64,000 nt of DNA from Bostrychus sinensis (GCA_020698575.1 CM036239.1:48635763-48699762); one strand, 5' to 3'; counted from the stretch's first letter, positions 47,801 to 50,264 are shown. Notes: generated by a model from the sequence alone, not told the origin. Program-made: numbers and translations.

Positions 47801-50264
47801 AATAATAATAATAATAATGCATGAGTCTTATATTGTGGTTTATTGGACACTCAAAGACACTTTACAATTGCATCATTCATTCACTCCCCACACTCGGTGG
47901 TGGTGAGCTACTTCTGTAACCACAGCTGCCCTGGGGCAGACTGACGGAAACATGGCTGCCATTCTGCACCAAAGGCCTCTCCAACCACCACCACTCACAC
48001 ACTTTCACACACACATTCATACAGGCAAGGTGGGTGAAGTGTCTTGGCCAAGGACACAACGACAATATGCTGTGCCGGTGATGGGGCTTAAACCGCCAAA
48101 CTTCGGGTTAATGGGTGAACATCCTCTCACCTCCTGTTCTCCCAGCTGCAGGACAGGACAAACTGAGCACCAAGTAGTGTTGCTGTACACAACAGACATA
48201 CATATGGTCTGAGCATAGAATTTTAGCTGGTAGTGACGCTAATCTGGTAGTGACAGATGCAATACTTTGCCATTACTTTCCTCTGGGGTAGGACATAATG
48301 ATACAGTGTAAAGGTATGTGCAGCGCATTGGAAACTGTCTTGTTTGAACTACATAAAATAAAACTGGATTTGGCGCTGCTACAAAAGTTGTCTTTGGGAC
48401 TAATTAAATTTTTCCCACTTTTGCCGTACTAATAGTTTGCCTCTTACTACACTGCACAGTAGGACTGGGACAAGATATCGATTTTGTGATATATGGTGAT
48501 ATTTTGTGACACAATACTGAGTATCAATACTACTTCTGACATCATGCAAAATAATGCTGCTACAGAGCTGCACTGCTTTCACAGTCAAATGTGGACAAAA
48601 GTGGTCAAGAATTTCGCCAGGACTGTAGAGGGCAGCACTGCCCTAAGCACTTGGTCTGCCAAATACTGTCACACAAATTTTCTCAGTATTTCTAAATACT
48701 CAGTGAATAAATATCACACTGACTAATGGTGGATTTATTACTTACTTACTAATACCGGTAATTCAGTCTGAAACTGTTCTGTTGCTCCAGTGGCATAAAG
48801 GATCCATAATATGTAACATACATGTATATATTCCTTTATAATTCACAAAAATGTATACACACAAGAAAAAAAACAATAGCTCTTTTATTCTTTAAAAATA
48901 CAGTGATACCGTATTTTCCGGACTATAGAGCACACCTGAATATAAGCCGCACCCACTAAGTTTAAAAAGTTTTAAAAAAGTTTTTAAAAAGTTTTACATA
49001 TATAAGCCGCACCGGACTATAAGCTGCCAATATCCAGGTTGAGAAATGAGATATTTACCGGATACACATTGCATGCGGATCCGCTCTGCTGCACTGCGCC
49101 ATGCAGTCTGCAGTAAATAAGCAGCAGTTCTAGTGAATGCGAGCGTTTCCACAGCCTCCGCAGCTCTGCGGCGCCGGTCCGGCCGAGCTCCGCCCTGCGC
49201 CGCAGATACGCAGCCAGTCTATTTTGTTCGACACCGTTCGACAGCGGACTCCGTTCAGATCAACCTCCGCAACTCAGATCACACCAAACAGGAAACTGGA
49301 CGTGCACAGCATCCGGATTTAAAAGTAATGTAACTCCGTACTCCGTCCTGCTAGCGCCCCCCAGGCGGCTGAAGAAAAATCCATAGAAAAGCCACATGGT
49401 TCAAAGCGTGGGAAAAAAGTAGCAGCTTATAGTCCTGAAAATACGGTATATTGTAGGTTCTCTTGTGCAATATATTGATGATCACAATATTGCCAAATCG
49501 TGATTTTATTGGTATGGTGAGCTACATATCATTGCGAGGTATCCTGGGGTTCCCAGGCCTGTATGTACACATGCATGTAGCAGCAGAACTTTTGACATTT
49601 TTTAGTCTCTAATTATATTCACACATTTTGAAATGTATATATTATGTATTGCTTTATATTGTATAGAAATATAGATTTGATCACATTATTCTCCTCCATT
49701 TTACTCCATCCACTAATACAGCATACAGTATCCTAAATAGTTATTCTGAAGTTACCTTATTCTGAAGTCTTACAAAGTCAGTTTTACTTCCTTTAGCCAA
49801 AAATTTTATTTATTCAGGTAATTATAGCATGAGCAGAAAAACCTAAGTAACAACGTTTTTACTTTAATTTTATTATGCTCTCCTCTCAGAACCTGGTGAT
49901 GTTCCTCAGCCTGGTGGTGGCCTGGGTGATCCCAGACGTTCCCAAAACCATTGTGGAGCAGCTCAAACGGGAGAAGAAACTCTTGGTGGATCTATTTTTA
50001 CAAGAAGAGAAGGAGAAGTTCCAGCTAATCCAGAGCTTGTTTAATAAAGATACCAACCTCCAGTCCTGCAGCGCTATGCTCCGGTCAGGACAGGGATTAG
50101 CACCACTGGGCCGCTACAGCACCCTGCCCCCTCTGACCACCCAAGGATTGCCTCGGGATGGAGAGGGGATTCCCAGGGCACGGTGCAGGGCGGCCAGCTT
50201 CAGCCAATTCACCAGGAGGGCGCCCAGTAGTGAGAATGAGAACTCAATACATACGGCAGTGTAA
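1274..50264 (+). CDS. ano2: Anoctamin-2-like calcium-activated chloride channel (TMEM16B), 5'-partial, 23 exons, two frame breaks
   Basis: TMEM16 channels are plasma-membrane dimers that pass chloride when cytosolic calcium rises; ANO2 serves photoreceptor terminals and olfactory cilia. About 2.6 kb of coding sequence was assembled from 23 GT-AG exons, 874 codons ending at the TAA at 50262-50264. Order: N-domain with HAPW and REAEFLKIKVPTK (e1), TM1 (e8), cysteine-rich loop and TM2 (e9-e10), basic cytosolic loop (e11-e12), TM3-TM4 (e13-e14), TM5 (e15), TM6 (e17), TM7-TM8 (e18-e19), TM9 (e20-e21), TM10 (e22-e23). ANO2 is favoured over ANO1 by GTARASHLF, LTGIE, SNVRVTVTATAV, LILDEIYGAVA, GRPGSYVYVF, QWNLDY and the PDZ-type end. 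About 120-170 N-terminal residues and the promoter lie outside the window. Single extra bases at about 27942 and 31275 break the frame. ANO1 is the main alternative. Confidence 0.85.
1373..2263. other. Intron between e1 and e2
   Basis: 891 bases. Open frames up to 136 codons occur but have no recognisable domain or splice context. I see no mobile element or RNA gene. Confidence 0.6.
2264..2415 (+). CDS. ano2: ano2 exon e2: N-domain, PFQPKVPHS segment
   Basis: Acceptor TTCTTCAG ends at 2263; donor GTAAGT starts at 2416. The 152 bases run from phase 0 to phase 2. They encode FQPKVPHSEHGRTKLLSHCF, matching the variable part of the ANO1/ANO2 N-domain (LQPRVPEHS in ANO2), and end in a Leu codon split with e3. 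Confidence 0.88.
2901..3068. mobile_element. 168-bp MITE with CTGCGGTGTG terminal inverted repeats
   Basis: Starts CTGCGGTGTG (2901-2910) and ends CACACCGCAG (3059-3068), a perfect 10-bp inverted repeat. The interior matches, in opposite orientation, about 52345-52525 (TGCTTATAAAAA, TTACACTTTT, CAAAGTTGTG blocks). Class not determined. Confidence 0.7.
3116..3170 (+). CDS. ano2: ano2 exon e3: KDTFFDN segment
   Basis: Acceptor CTTTTAG ends at 3115; donor GTAAGT at 3171. The 55 bases encode YNITSKDTFFDNTTRGRI, closely matching ANO1/ANO2 at DTFFDN.TR. Ends in phase 0. A 168-bp MITE ends only 47 bases upstream of this exon. Confidence 0.92.
3255..3306 (+). CDS. ano2: ano2 exon e4: VYEILRRT segment
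   Basis: Acceptor TTTTTTTAG ends at 3254; donor GTAAGT at 3307. The 52 bases encode VYEILRRTVCVRTCQTI and one base of a split Gly, matching (V/I)xEILKRT of ANO1/ANO2. The intron before it is only 84 bases. Confidence 0.92.
3897..4184. mobile_element. MITE with AACACTTTAGAA terminal inverted repeats
   Basis: The left end GGTAACACTTTAGAAGAACT is the inverse of the right end, which ends TTCTAAAGTGTTATC; about 22 of the outer 26 bases pair. The interior is AT-rich with ATGTTTATAA-type words. A decayed relative lies at 30773-30930. Confidence 0.7.
4200..4590. mobile_element. Non-autonomous hAT element with 8-bp target-site duplication
   Basis: Left end TAGGGCTGGGCAATA and right end (inverted) TAGGGTTGGTCGATA form TIRs of the hAT YARNG type. 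They are flanked by TCTAAGAG (4192-4199) and TCTATGAG (4591-4598), an 8-bp duplication with one mismatch. The 391-bp element has no transposase frame. Confidence 0.8.
4715..5125 (-). mobile_element. LINE ORF2 3' remnant (CKRDLK and cysteine-finger C-terminus)
   Basis: On the minus strand the segment from about 5120 to 4945 reads RSLERPHLHFRGVCKRDLKS then ADIDPEKWEETVADRN. In another frame, 4953 to 4717 reads ACSTCGRICRSHPGLHSQSS and RC. This CKRDLK...WE..A.DR followed by a C-x2-C...GL..H...C finger is the familiar end of a group of animal LINE ORF2 proteins. The frames do not join, and the 5' part is missing. Confidence 0.65.
6001..6310. mobile_element. TTAA-flanked MITE
   Basis: TTAA at 5997-6000 and 6311-6314 flanks a 310-bp unit beginning AGGTCCCTTTTTATGC and ending in the weakly inverse GCAGTCCCCT. 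It shares CACCTAATCCAAGC, GTGAAATACTAATGC and AAAAAGCCTGAAAAAA blocks with copies at about 13960-14495 and 23835-24221. Confidence 0.65.
6453..6508 (+). CDS. ano2: ano2 exon e5: GISSLIAKGVYDAAFPLHD
   Basis: Acceptor CTCTGCAG ends at 6452; donor GTAAGT at 6509. The 56 bases complete the split Gly and encode ISSLIAKGVYDAAFPLHD, equivalent to INSLIANNIYEAAYPLHD in ANO2. Ends in phase 0. The preceding 3.1-kb intron holds four mobile elements. Confidence 0.93.
6640..6687 (+). CDS. ano2: ano2 exon e6: GDYKVIGHPEERNDRQ
   Basis: Acceptor TTTCCAG ends at 6639; donor GTACAC at 6688. Forty-eight bases, phase 0 at both ends, encode 16 residues with the conserved NDR motif before the LxxEWARY helix. As a symmetric exon it could be skipped in frame, but nothing here shows that it is. 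Confidence 0.9.
7305..7935 (+). repeat. hAT-like element with degenerate GGTTTAGTCC minisatellite
   Basis: It begins TGTGGTTCACAAACTGCGGT and GGTGGTACACAGGG, a pattern typical of hAT-Charlie-type ends. It continues with at least ten imperfect copies of (T)GGTTTAGTCCTG. The same unit in inverse orientation occurs at 15320-15480, 26166-26420 and 29056-29334. Confidence 0.6.
8025..8160 (+). repeat. Dispersed fish repeat (CCAAAGACATGCATG family) fragment
   Basis: Contains CTCCCACCGTCCAAAGACAT, then TTGGTAACTCTAAATGTCC and GTGAGTGAAAGACTGTCTGT. The same unit recurs at 12120-12330 and 38440-38700. Confidence 0.6.
8190..8375 (-). repeat. LINE-like 3' tail remnant
   Basis: The TTTATTTATATTGCCCAACA to AAGGAAAAACTCCTAAAAGC layout resembles the 3' untranslated end of fish LINEs read on the minus strand. 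No coding part is visible. Confidence 0.35.
8682..8746 (+). CDS. ano2: ano2 exon e7: EEWARYSAFYKYQPIDLVR
   Basis: Acceptor TGGCCTTAG ends at 8681; donor GTACTG at 8747. The 65 bases encode VLHEEWARYSAFYKYQPIDL, the near-invariant pre-TM1 segment of ANO1/ANO2. The following intron is just 73 bases. Confidence 0.95.
8820..8954 (+). CDS. ano2: ano2 exon e8: TM1
   Basis: Acceptor GTTACAG ends at 8819; donor GTATGA at 8955. The 135 bases encode KYFGEKIGLYFAWLGVYTQ and then the TM1 helix VPASIVGIIVFGYGVATL. The PASIVGIIVF stretch reads like ANO1 here, so paralogue assignment rests on other exons. Confidence 0.95.
10791..10955 (+). repeat. Copy 1 of a dispersed segment shared with 17829-17998
   Basis: Both copies run TGTCATTATT, TTCAGCT, TTCCA(A/G)GAATAAATC, then TTAATT(T)AATGCTCTG and TTGTGTCAATATT in the same order and orientation. 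Neither shows a recognisable terminus; class unknown. Confidence 0.6.
12120..12330 (+). repeat. Dispersed fish repeat (CCAAAGACATGCATG family)
   Basis: GGGTTCTCTCCGGGGACTCC, GGCTTCCTCCCGTTGTCCAA and AGGTGAATTGGTGCCTCTAA match the fuller copy at 38440-38700 throughout. Confidence 0.7.
12395..12608 (+). repeat. tRNA-derived SINE
   Basis: A pol III B-box-like GGTTCGAATCC at 12426-12436 is followed by the body CTGGGCAGCTGTGGCTATAA, also seen inverted at 47801-48140 and 648-860, and a GAGTGAATGAGTAATGGA end. The A-box half of the head is poorly kept. Confidence 0.7.
12664..12716. repeat. ATT/GATTAT simple repeat
   Basis: Imperfect ATTATTATGATTATGATTAT array about 60 bases upstream of the acceptor of e9. 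Confidence 0.8.
12775..12935 (+). CDS. ano2: ano2 exon e9: cysteine-rich extracellular loop and TM2 start
   Basis: Acceptor CTCCCTCAG ends at 12774; donor GTGAGG at 12936. The 161 bases encode five loop cysteines (EMC, TMCPLC, GACDYW, STAC), an NFT glycosylation sequon, then TARASHLFDNPATVFFAIF entering TM2. GTARASHLF matches ANO2; ANO1 has ATARASHLF. Confidence 0.95.
12936..13532. other. Intron between e9 and e10
   Basis: 597 bases. Reading through the donor of e9 stays open for 47 further codons, which is not conserved protein. No repeat recognised. Confidence 0.6.
13533..13615 (+). CDS. ano2: ano2 exon e10: TM2 end and LTGIEDDE
   Basis: Acceptor TTTGTTTAG ends at 13532; donor GTAAGC at 13616. 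The 83 bases encode VLFLEHWKRRQISLSFSWDL then TGIEDDE. The acidic end lies where TMEM16A carries its EEEE/EAVK regulatory stretch. LTGIE is the ANO2 form; no EAVK is present. Confidence 0.94.
13745..13955 (+). repeat. 5S-rRNA-derived SINE (SINE3-like)
   Basis: Bases 13751-13830 match eukaryotic 5S rRNA from about position 28 on: GATC.CGTC, CTCGGAAGCTAAGCAGGGT, GGGCCTGG and GTACCTGGATGGGAGACTG. The last parts are the A box and C box of the type 1 pol III promoter. A non-5S body follows (GGTGTATTTACGGC, GCTGCTGTTCATTAATACAC) with an A-rich end (ATAAATAAAAAAA). That makes it a SINE rather than a plain 5S pseudogene; the first ~27 bases of 5S are missing. Confidence 0.75.
13960..14495. mobile_element. 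Diverged member of the TTAA MITE family
   Basis: Shares GTTGCTAATAGC.GTG, CCATT.TA...TGCTCTGTC, GCACCTAATCCAAGC and AAGTTATAAAA.GTGAA blocks, in the same order, with 23835-24221. The termini are eroded. It ends just before e11. Confidence 0.55.
14513..14599 (+). CDS. ano2: ano2 exon e11: basic cytosolic loop with poly-lysine
   Basis: Acceptor TTTTTCAG ends at 14512; donor GTATGA at 14600. The 87 bases (phase 0 to 0) encode EQPRPKYENTVLQ followed by KRQRKQQ and seven lysines. PRPKYE aligns with the ANO1/ANO2 PRAEYE/RPEYE segment. The lysine run comes from an AAG-rich microsatellite-like tract. Confidence 0.9.
15320..15480 (-). repeat. Fragment of the CTAAACCAGG/hAT-like repeat
   Basis: AGTACCACCTAAGAAATG, AAAGTACCATCTTCATTAGG and ACTAAACCATGTCTAAACC match the elements at 26166-26420 and 29056-29334 and the inverse of 7305-7935. 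Confidence 0.6.
15597..17267. mobile_element. 1.67-kb hAT element with perfect 8-bp target-site duplication
   Basis: Left terminus CAGTGGCAGAGCCAGAAAAT and inverted right terminus CAATGGTGGAGCCAGGAAGG continue into shared GGGTGGCCA blocks. ATTATTGG flanks it exactly at 15589-15596 and 17268-17275. The interior has no long transposase frame. It seems to carry a second nested element between about 15770 and 16440, where CCGACAATTTTAAG occurs at both ends. Confidence 0.85.
17829..17998 (+). repeat. Copy 2 of the dispersed segment shared with 10791-10955
   Basis: Collinear with the copy in the e8-e9 intron, including TTTCCAGGAATAAATC, TTTAATGCTCTG and TTGTGTCAATATT. Identity is high in blocks but broken by small indels, so it is not recent. 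Confidence 0.6.
19370..19453 (+). CDS. ano2: ano2 exon e12: cytosolic loop, DRWRQKLLSAMSAG
   Basis: Acceptor GTCTTGCAG ends at 19369; donor GTAACT at 19454. The 84 bases (phase 0 to 0) encode PEKQEDGTVTGKDRWRQKLL and SAMSAGTP. This aligns with the NKWKQRVKTAMAG stretch of the TMEM16A first cytosolic loop, a region known to be alternatively spliced. It sits isolated between introns of 4.8 and 7.2 kb. Confidence 0.8.
20085..20230 (-). repeat. LINE-like 3' end remnant (GATTTGCTGTGGC family)
   Basis: On the minus strand it reads GGGCACCTTGTGTAAAACC then GATTTGCTGTGGCAACCC and AGGAAAAGCTGAAACC. The + strand relatives are at 31955-32160 and 47275-47430. Confidence 0.6.
20440..20511. repeat. hAT-type terminus remnant
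   Basis: Ends GTACCCCTGGTTGGGAAACA then CTG, whose inverse CAGTGTTTCCCAACCAGGGG is a typical hAT-Charlie end. The opposite terminus was not located. Confidence 0.4.
22440..22860. mobile_element. hAT-like MITE, copy 1 of a two-copy family
   Basis: Ends TAGAGGTGAACTGTTATATC and (inverted) TAGAGGTTGACGATATG form imperfect TIRs of the hAT YARNG type. The interior matches 45490-45955 collinearly: AGCACATGTC, CAGTTCATAGGAAACAT, AAAATTGCTTTATCT, GAACCTCATA, CATTTTGTAGCTCTC. Flanking 8-mers match only partly. Confidence 0.65.
23835..24221. mobile_element. TTAA-type MITE, third copy
   Basis: Its right terminus AGCACAATCTGGCCCC plus T lies against TTAA (24222-24225). It shares CACCTAATCCAAGC, CTGTAAAGTCAAAGT and TTTCAAAAAGCCTGAAAAAA with the copies at 6001-6310 and 13960-14495. 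The left terminus is eroded. Confidence 0.6.
25622..25783. repeat. (TTA)n followed by (ATA)n compound microsatellite
   Basis: About 80 bases of TTA units (to 25703), a short TGATGATTA joint, then about 75 bases of ATA units. The two halves are inverse of one another, so the array is self-complementary. Open frames through it are poly-Ile or poly-Asn artefacts. Confidence 0.95.
26166..26420 (-). repeat. hAT-like CTAAACCAGG repeat fragment
   Basis: Begins CAGTGATTTTTTTTAGC then CCAAGTACCACCTCAG and TTAAACCAGGTCTAAAGC, like 29056-29334. A paired right terminus was not found. Confidence 0.55.
26656..26730 (+). CDS. ano2: ano2 exon e13: KLTWKDRLPGY and TM3 start
   Basis: Acceptor TTCTAACAG ends at 26655; donor GTAGGT at 26731. 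The 75 bases (phase 0 to 0) encode KLTWKDRLPGYCINISSILF and Met, matching [21 protein letters not shown] of ANO2. Confidence 0.94.
26731..27942. other. Intron between e13 and e14, with local duplication and hairpin
   Basis: 1.2 kb. Bases 27001-27110 and 27301-27410 are related copies (ATGCACTTT, TAG.TGT.CT, AAATTGGTTTA.TATGTCA). A 27380-27625 inverted repeat follows. A 25-base A-run lies at 27214-27239. Confidence 0.7.
27380..27625. repeat. Intronic inverted repeat (hairpin) upstream of e14
   Basis: Left arm 27380-27493 contains AGAGGCTTTTACAATTCTGA then GATTAAACTGGTAAGAGAGC. Right arm 27542-27622 contains the inverse, GCTCTCTTACCAGTTTAAT, TTCAGAATTGGTAAAGCCTC. The loop is about 50 bases. 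It could be a palindromic MITE. Confidence 0.8.
27930..28132 (+). CDS. ano2: ano2 exon e14: TM3-TM4, with a +1 base frame break
   Basis: The expected acceptor (TTTCCTTTCAG) ends at 27929. Read from there, the exon gives FGLT, aligned to IALT of ANO2, then slips frame because of one extra base at about 27942. Past it the frame resumes as FSAVFGVIIYRI, SNVRVTVTATAVMINLVV and LILDEIYGAVAVWLTEL. Donor GTACAG is at 28133. A second AG at 27941-27942 would start the exon at 27943 in the correct phase and drop the four residues FGLT from TM3. LILDEIYGAVA is the ANO2 form. Confidence 0.9.
28382..28915. mobile_element. hAT element with 8-bp target-site duplication
   Basis: Left terminus TAGGGATGGGTACC and inverted right terminus AAGGGATGGGTATTG are flanked by ATTCCCGT (28374-28381) and ATTCCCGG (28916-28923), seven of eight bases equal. 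The 534-bp interior has no transposase. Confidence 0.8.
29056..29334 (-). mobile_element. hAT-Charlie-like element with internal CTAAACCAGGA minisatellite
   Basis: Left end CAGTGATTCTCAGACTTTTC, inverted right end CAGTGGTTCTCTGTAGCACA. Flanks are CTAAAGGC (29048-29055) and CTATAGGC (29335-29342), seven of eight equal. Inside are about ten degenerate ACTAAACCAGGA units. It is the only member of this family here with both ends and a duplication. Confidence 0.8.
29702..29813 (+). CDS. ano2: ano2 exon e15: TM5
   Basis: Acceptor TTCTTTTCAG ends at 29701; donor GTAAGC at 29814. The 112 bases encode EIPKTETNYEERL and TM5, LILKAFLLKFMNAYAPIFYV then AFFKGR. LILKAFLLKF.NAY is the ANO2 form (ANO1: LIFKAFLLKFVNSY). 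Confidence 0.95.
29891..29948 (+). CDS. ano2: ano2 exon e16: GRPGSYVYVF segment
   Basis: Acceptor TTGTTGCAG ends at 29890; donor GTTGGT at 29949 is weak but canonical GT. The 58 bases encode FAGRPGSYVYVFNDYRMEE. GSYVYVF is ANO2-like (ANO1: GDYVYIF). Introns on both sides are short (77 and 142 bases). Confidence 0.94.
30091..30191 (+). CDS. ano2: ano2 exon e17: TM6 with calcium-site N650 and E654
   Basis: Acceptor CTCCCAACAG ends at 30090; donor GTGAGT at 30192. The 101 bases encode CAPGGCLIELCIQLSIIMLG then KQLIQNNIFEIGIP. In TMEM16A the first N of NN (N650) and the E of FE (E654) bind calcium; both are kept, as is the neighbouring GKQ lysine. Confidence 0.96.
30192..31141. other. Intron between e17 and e18
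   Basis: 950 bases. Bases 30773-30930 are a decayed relative of the 3897-4184 MITE (GGTAACAC, ACAGTTAATAGATT, TATAAACATTGTTATTAATG). No other feature seen. Confidence 0.55.
31142..31285 (+). CDS. ano2: ano2 exon e18: TM6-TM7 linker and E702, with a +1 base frame break
   Basis: Acceptor CCTTCCAG ends at 31141; donor GTATGT at 31286. The 144 bases encode KLKKLVRTLKDKG, a charged linker, QWNLDYALAPFEGLTPEY, then a disturbed end. Families read TPEYMEM and an A at the junction; here the bases ATGGAGATGA are present but preceded by an extra T (31275), so the frame reads YGD and the exon ends in phase 2. Exon e19 needs phase 1. The break falls between calcium-binding E702 (PEY) and E705 (MEM). Confidence 0.9.
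31745..31880 (-). repeat. tRNA-derived SINE body fragment
   Basis: The minus strand carries GTTGTGTCCCTGGGCAAGGC then ACTTCACACACATTGCC, the post-tRNA body of the SINEs at 40425-40622 and 47801-48140. Confidence 0.5.
31955..32160 (+). repeat. LINE-like 3' end (GATTTGCTGTGGC family)
   Basis: Reads CAGGAAGGGCATCTGGTGTA, AAAGCTATGCCAGATCAATA, GTGATTTGCGGTGGCGACCC and AGAAGGAAAAAGCTGAAAGG. Same unit at 47275-47430 (+), 20085-20230 (-) and 42150-42262 (-). Confidence 0.65.
32945..33255 (+). repeat. tRNA-derived SINE
   Basis: Head GCATGGAGCCAGGAAGGTCC with a B-box-like GGTTTCGAATCCC (about 32972-32984), then GGGGCCTTCCTGTGCAGGAG, TTTGCATGTTCTTTCCGTG and a tail GGGACAATAAAGTACTTTAA. The head matches the inverted copy at 40640-40773. 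Confidence 0.7.
33505..34790. mobile_element. Probable large MITE with GGCAAGCAG-type ends
   Basis: Left GGGCAAACAAGGCAAGCAGT and inverted right AGCGGGCAAGCAGAGACCTT are similar, spaced 1.29 kb, with no long coding frame between. No target duplication was identified, so boundaries are approximate. Confidence 0.4.
36038..36190 (+). CDS. ano2: ano2 exon e19: TM7-TM8 with E734 and D738
   Basis: Acceptor CTCTTACAG ends at 36037; donor GTAAGT at 36191. The 153 bases encode IQFGFVSLFVASFPLAPLFA, LLNNVIEIRLDAKKFVTELR and RPVAARAKDI. The E and D of IEIRLDA are calcium ligands E734 and D738. The frame requires e18 to end in phase 1, which it does not. A further AG at 36044-36045 lies inside the exon. 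Confidence 0.96.
36479..36531 (+). CDS. ano2: ano2 exon e20: TM9 start
   Basis: Acceptor TTTCTGCAG ends at 36478; donor GTAAGT at 36532. The 53 bases complete the DIG glycine and encode VWYNILSGMGKFSVIIN. ILSG.GKFSVI is the ANO2 form (ANO1: ILRGIGKLAVI). Confidence 0.94.
36532..37213. other. Intron between e20 and e21
   Basis: 682 bases; no repeat, RNA gene or extra exon recognised. Confidence 0.55.
37214..37392 (+). CDS. ano2: ano2 exon e21: TM9 and extracellular TM9-TM10 loop
   Basis: Acceptor CTTGCTGCAG ends at 37213; donor GTAACA at 37393. The 179 bases encode AFVISFTSDFIPRLVYQYVY then SQSGTMHGFIDHTLSYFNVS. NVS is a glycosylation sequon at the position known to be modified in TMEM16A. 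The exon ends with a split Arg (VCR). Confidence 0.95.
37475..38099. mobile_element. Probable MITE with TCTTAAA-rich body
   Basis: Left CAGGACAGCCCCAAGGTCTT and inverted right CAGGGTAGCTCCAGGTTTTG look like imperfect TIRs. The interior repeats TTAAATG, GTCTTAAA and GGCATTAAA words common to a fish family ending in CCTGG. Flanking bases do not give a clear duplication. Confidence 0.5.
38140..38400 (+). repeat. tRNA-derived SINE remnant
   Basis: A B-box-like TTCAATCC lies at about 38218-38225. The body has TTGAGCAAGACACTGAATCC, AAGCATTTTGAGAG and GGAGGCTAAGCGCTGTATAA, a usual end of fish SINEs. Confidence 0.55.
38440..38700 (+). repeat. Dispersed fish repeat (CCAAAGACATGCATG family), fullest copy
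   Basis: GGTTCTCTCTGGGTATTCCG, GCTTCCTCCCACCGTCCAAA, GACATGCATGTTTGAGGTGA, then CTGTCCAGGGTCTACCCCGC. The copies at 8025-8160 and 12120-12330 align to it. Confidence 0.75.
40425..40622 (-). repeat. tRNA-derived SINE with recognisable A and B boxes
   Basis: On the minus strand it starts GGGGCAGCAGTAGCTCAGTA, giving an A box TAGCTCAGTAGG, then GGTTGAGCCCC as a degenerate B box, and GTTGTGTCCTTAGGCAAGAC as body. It is not a functional tRNA: no anticodon arm or acceptor pairing is apparent. Confidence 0.75.
40640..40773 (-). repeat. Second tRNA-derived SINE, same orientation
   Basis: On the minus strand it starts GGCAGCACAGTAGCAAAGTG, has GCCTCACAGCAAGAAGGCCC and a B-box-like GGTTTGAAC, then GGCCTTTTTTTGTGGAGTTT and GCATGTTTTCCCTGTG. 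Same head type as 32945-33255. Confidence 0.7.
40795..41165 (-). repeat. LINE-like remnant (GATTTGCTGTGGC family), longer copy
   Basis: The minus strand includes GCAGATGATTTGCTGTGGCA and, upstream, a GGCAGGAGGCAGAGCTGAAG block inverted from CTTCAGCTCTGCCTCCTGTC. This + strand C/T-rich stretch is a familiar fish LINE-associated sequence. No intact coding frame. Confidence 0.55.
41760..41837. repeat. (AAT)n microsatellite at the tail of an L2-type LINE fragment
   Basis: About 26 AAT units, with one GAT interruption, directly abut the minus-strand LINE 3' end at 41838. They probably grew from its 3' tail. Confidence 0.95.
41838..42136 (-). mobile_element. L2-type LINE, 3' end only
   Basis: Minus-strand frame from about 42134 reads NDPKLWNSLPEEVRSANSVA then SFKSKLKTYFYTKAFLL and a stop: the usual C-terminus of L2-clade reverse transcriptase. 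The 3' UTR ends in GCTATACAAATAAAG. It is related to the longer copy at 61057-62740. Confidence 0.8.
42150..42262 (-). repeat. LINE-like 3' end (GATTTGCTGTGGC family) fragment
   Basis: Minus strand reads AGGAAGGGCATCTGGCATAA then GATTTTCTGTGGCAAGCCC and GAAAAGAAAG. Same family as 31955-32160. Confidence 0.6.
42460..43220. mobile_element. Possible hAT-like element with GGGTCGGGC-type ends
   Basis: Left part GAGCCGGGTCGGGCCAGGCC and right part GGGCCTGGGTTGGGCTCTTG, then TTTTTGGGCCCGATCTAAGC, look like weak inverted ends around an unrelated interior. No target duplication found. Confidence 0.35.
44449..45236. mobile_element. 788-bp hAT element with perfect GGTACCAG target-site duplication
   Basis: Left terminus TAGGGCTGTCGTGGTGAG pairs with the inverted right terminus TAGGGCTGTCGCGGTG. 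The target GGTACCAG is present exactly at 44441-44448 and 45237-45244. No transposase frame. The 44871-45060 part resembles another fish repeat (TAATTTATACTTCTGCGTCA, GCTACGCCGTAGCCCTG inverted words) and may be nested. Confidence 0.9.
45490..45955. mobile_element. hAT-like MITE, copy 2 of the family at 22440-22860
   Basis: Collinear with 22500-22850 in the same orientation: CACATGTC, CCCCAACCATCTTGTAGCAG, AGTTCATAGGAAACATCCAA, AATTGCTTTATCT, GAACCTCATA. It carries an extra ~110 bases near its right end, and its termini are less clear than in copy 1. Confidence 0.65.
47017..47122 (+). CDS. ano2: ano2 exon e22: YKDYREPPW and TM10 start
   Basis: Acceptor TGTCTTCCAG ends at 47016; donor GTGAGA at 47123. 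The 106 bases encode YKDYREPPWSADAYQFSKQY then WCVLAARLAFVILFQ. SKQYW is ANO2-like (ANO1: SKDFW). It follows the largest intron of the gene, 9.6 kb. Confidence 0.95.
47275..47430 (+). repeat. LINE-like 3' end (GATTTGCTGTGGC family)
   Basis: CATCTGGTGTAAAACTTGTG, AAATCAGCATGCAAATTACT and GTGATTTGCTGTGGCAACCC, then AGAAGAGAAAAACC, match 31955-32160. Confidence 0.65.
47801..48140 (-). repeat. tRNA-derived SINE, most complete body
   Basis: Minus strand: GGCGGTTTAAGCCCCATCAC (B-box-like), GTTGTGTCCTTGGCCAAGAC, TGGCAGCCATGTTTCCGTCA, GGCAGCTGTGGTTACAGAAG, AAAGTGTCTTTGAGTGTCC and an (ATT)n tail at 47801-47818. The A-box half of the head is poorly preserved. Confidence 0.75.
48907..49447. mobile_element. 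541-bp MITE with ATACCGTATTTTC terminal inverted repeats
   Basis: Left ATACCGTATTTTCCGGACTA and inverted right ATACCGTATTTTCAGGACTA differ at one base in 20. It lies inside AT-rich sequence beginning TAGGACTGGGACAAGATATC (48461), which looks like the left end of another hAT-like element. The GC-rich interior (49130-49260) has open frames but no recognisable protein. Confidence 0.75.
49890..50264 (+). CDS. ano2: ano2 exon e23: TM10 end, C-terminal tail, stop, PDZ ligand
   Basis: Acceptor TCCTCTCAG ends at 49889; stop TAA at 50262-50264. It encodes NLVMFLSLVVAWVIPDVPKT, a charged helix with LVDLFLQEEKEKFQLI, then a Ser/Arg-rich tail with CRAASFSQF, ending SIHTAV. T-A-V fits a class I PDZ ligand (S/T-x-V). 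ANO2 ends similarly and its retinal form is known to bind PSD-95 family scaffolds; ANO1 has no such end. The D of VDW in TM10 is replaced by A. Confidence 0.93.
   Translation, partial: NLVMFLSLVVAWVIPDVPKTIVEQLKREKKLLVDLFLQEEKEKFQLIQSLFNKDTNLQSCSAMLRSGQGLAPLGRYSTLPPLTTQGLPRDGEGIPRARCRAASFSQFTRRAPSSENENSIHTAV

Larger units (their letters stand above)
47123..49889. other. Intron between e22 and e23
   Basis: 2.8 kb with a LINE-like 3' end (47275-47430), a SINE (47801-48140) and a 541-bp MITE (48907-49447). No extra coding exon recognised. Confidence 0.6.

Noticed and set aside
49130..49335. GC-rich open frames resembling a coding exon
   Set aside because: They fall inside a TIR-bounded MITE and match no protein.
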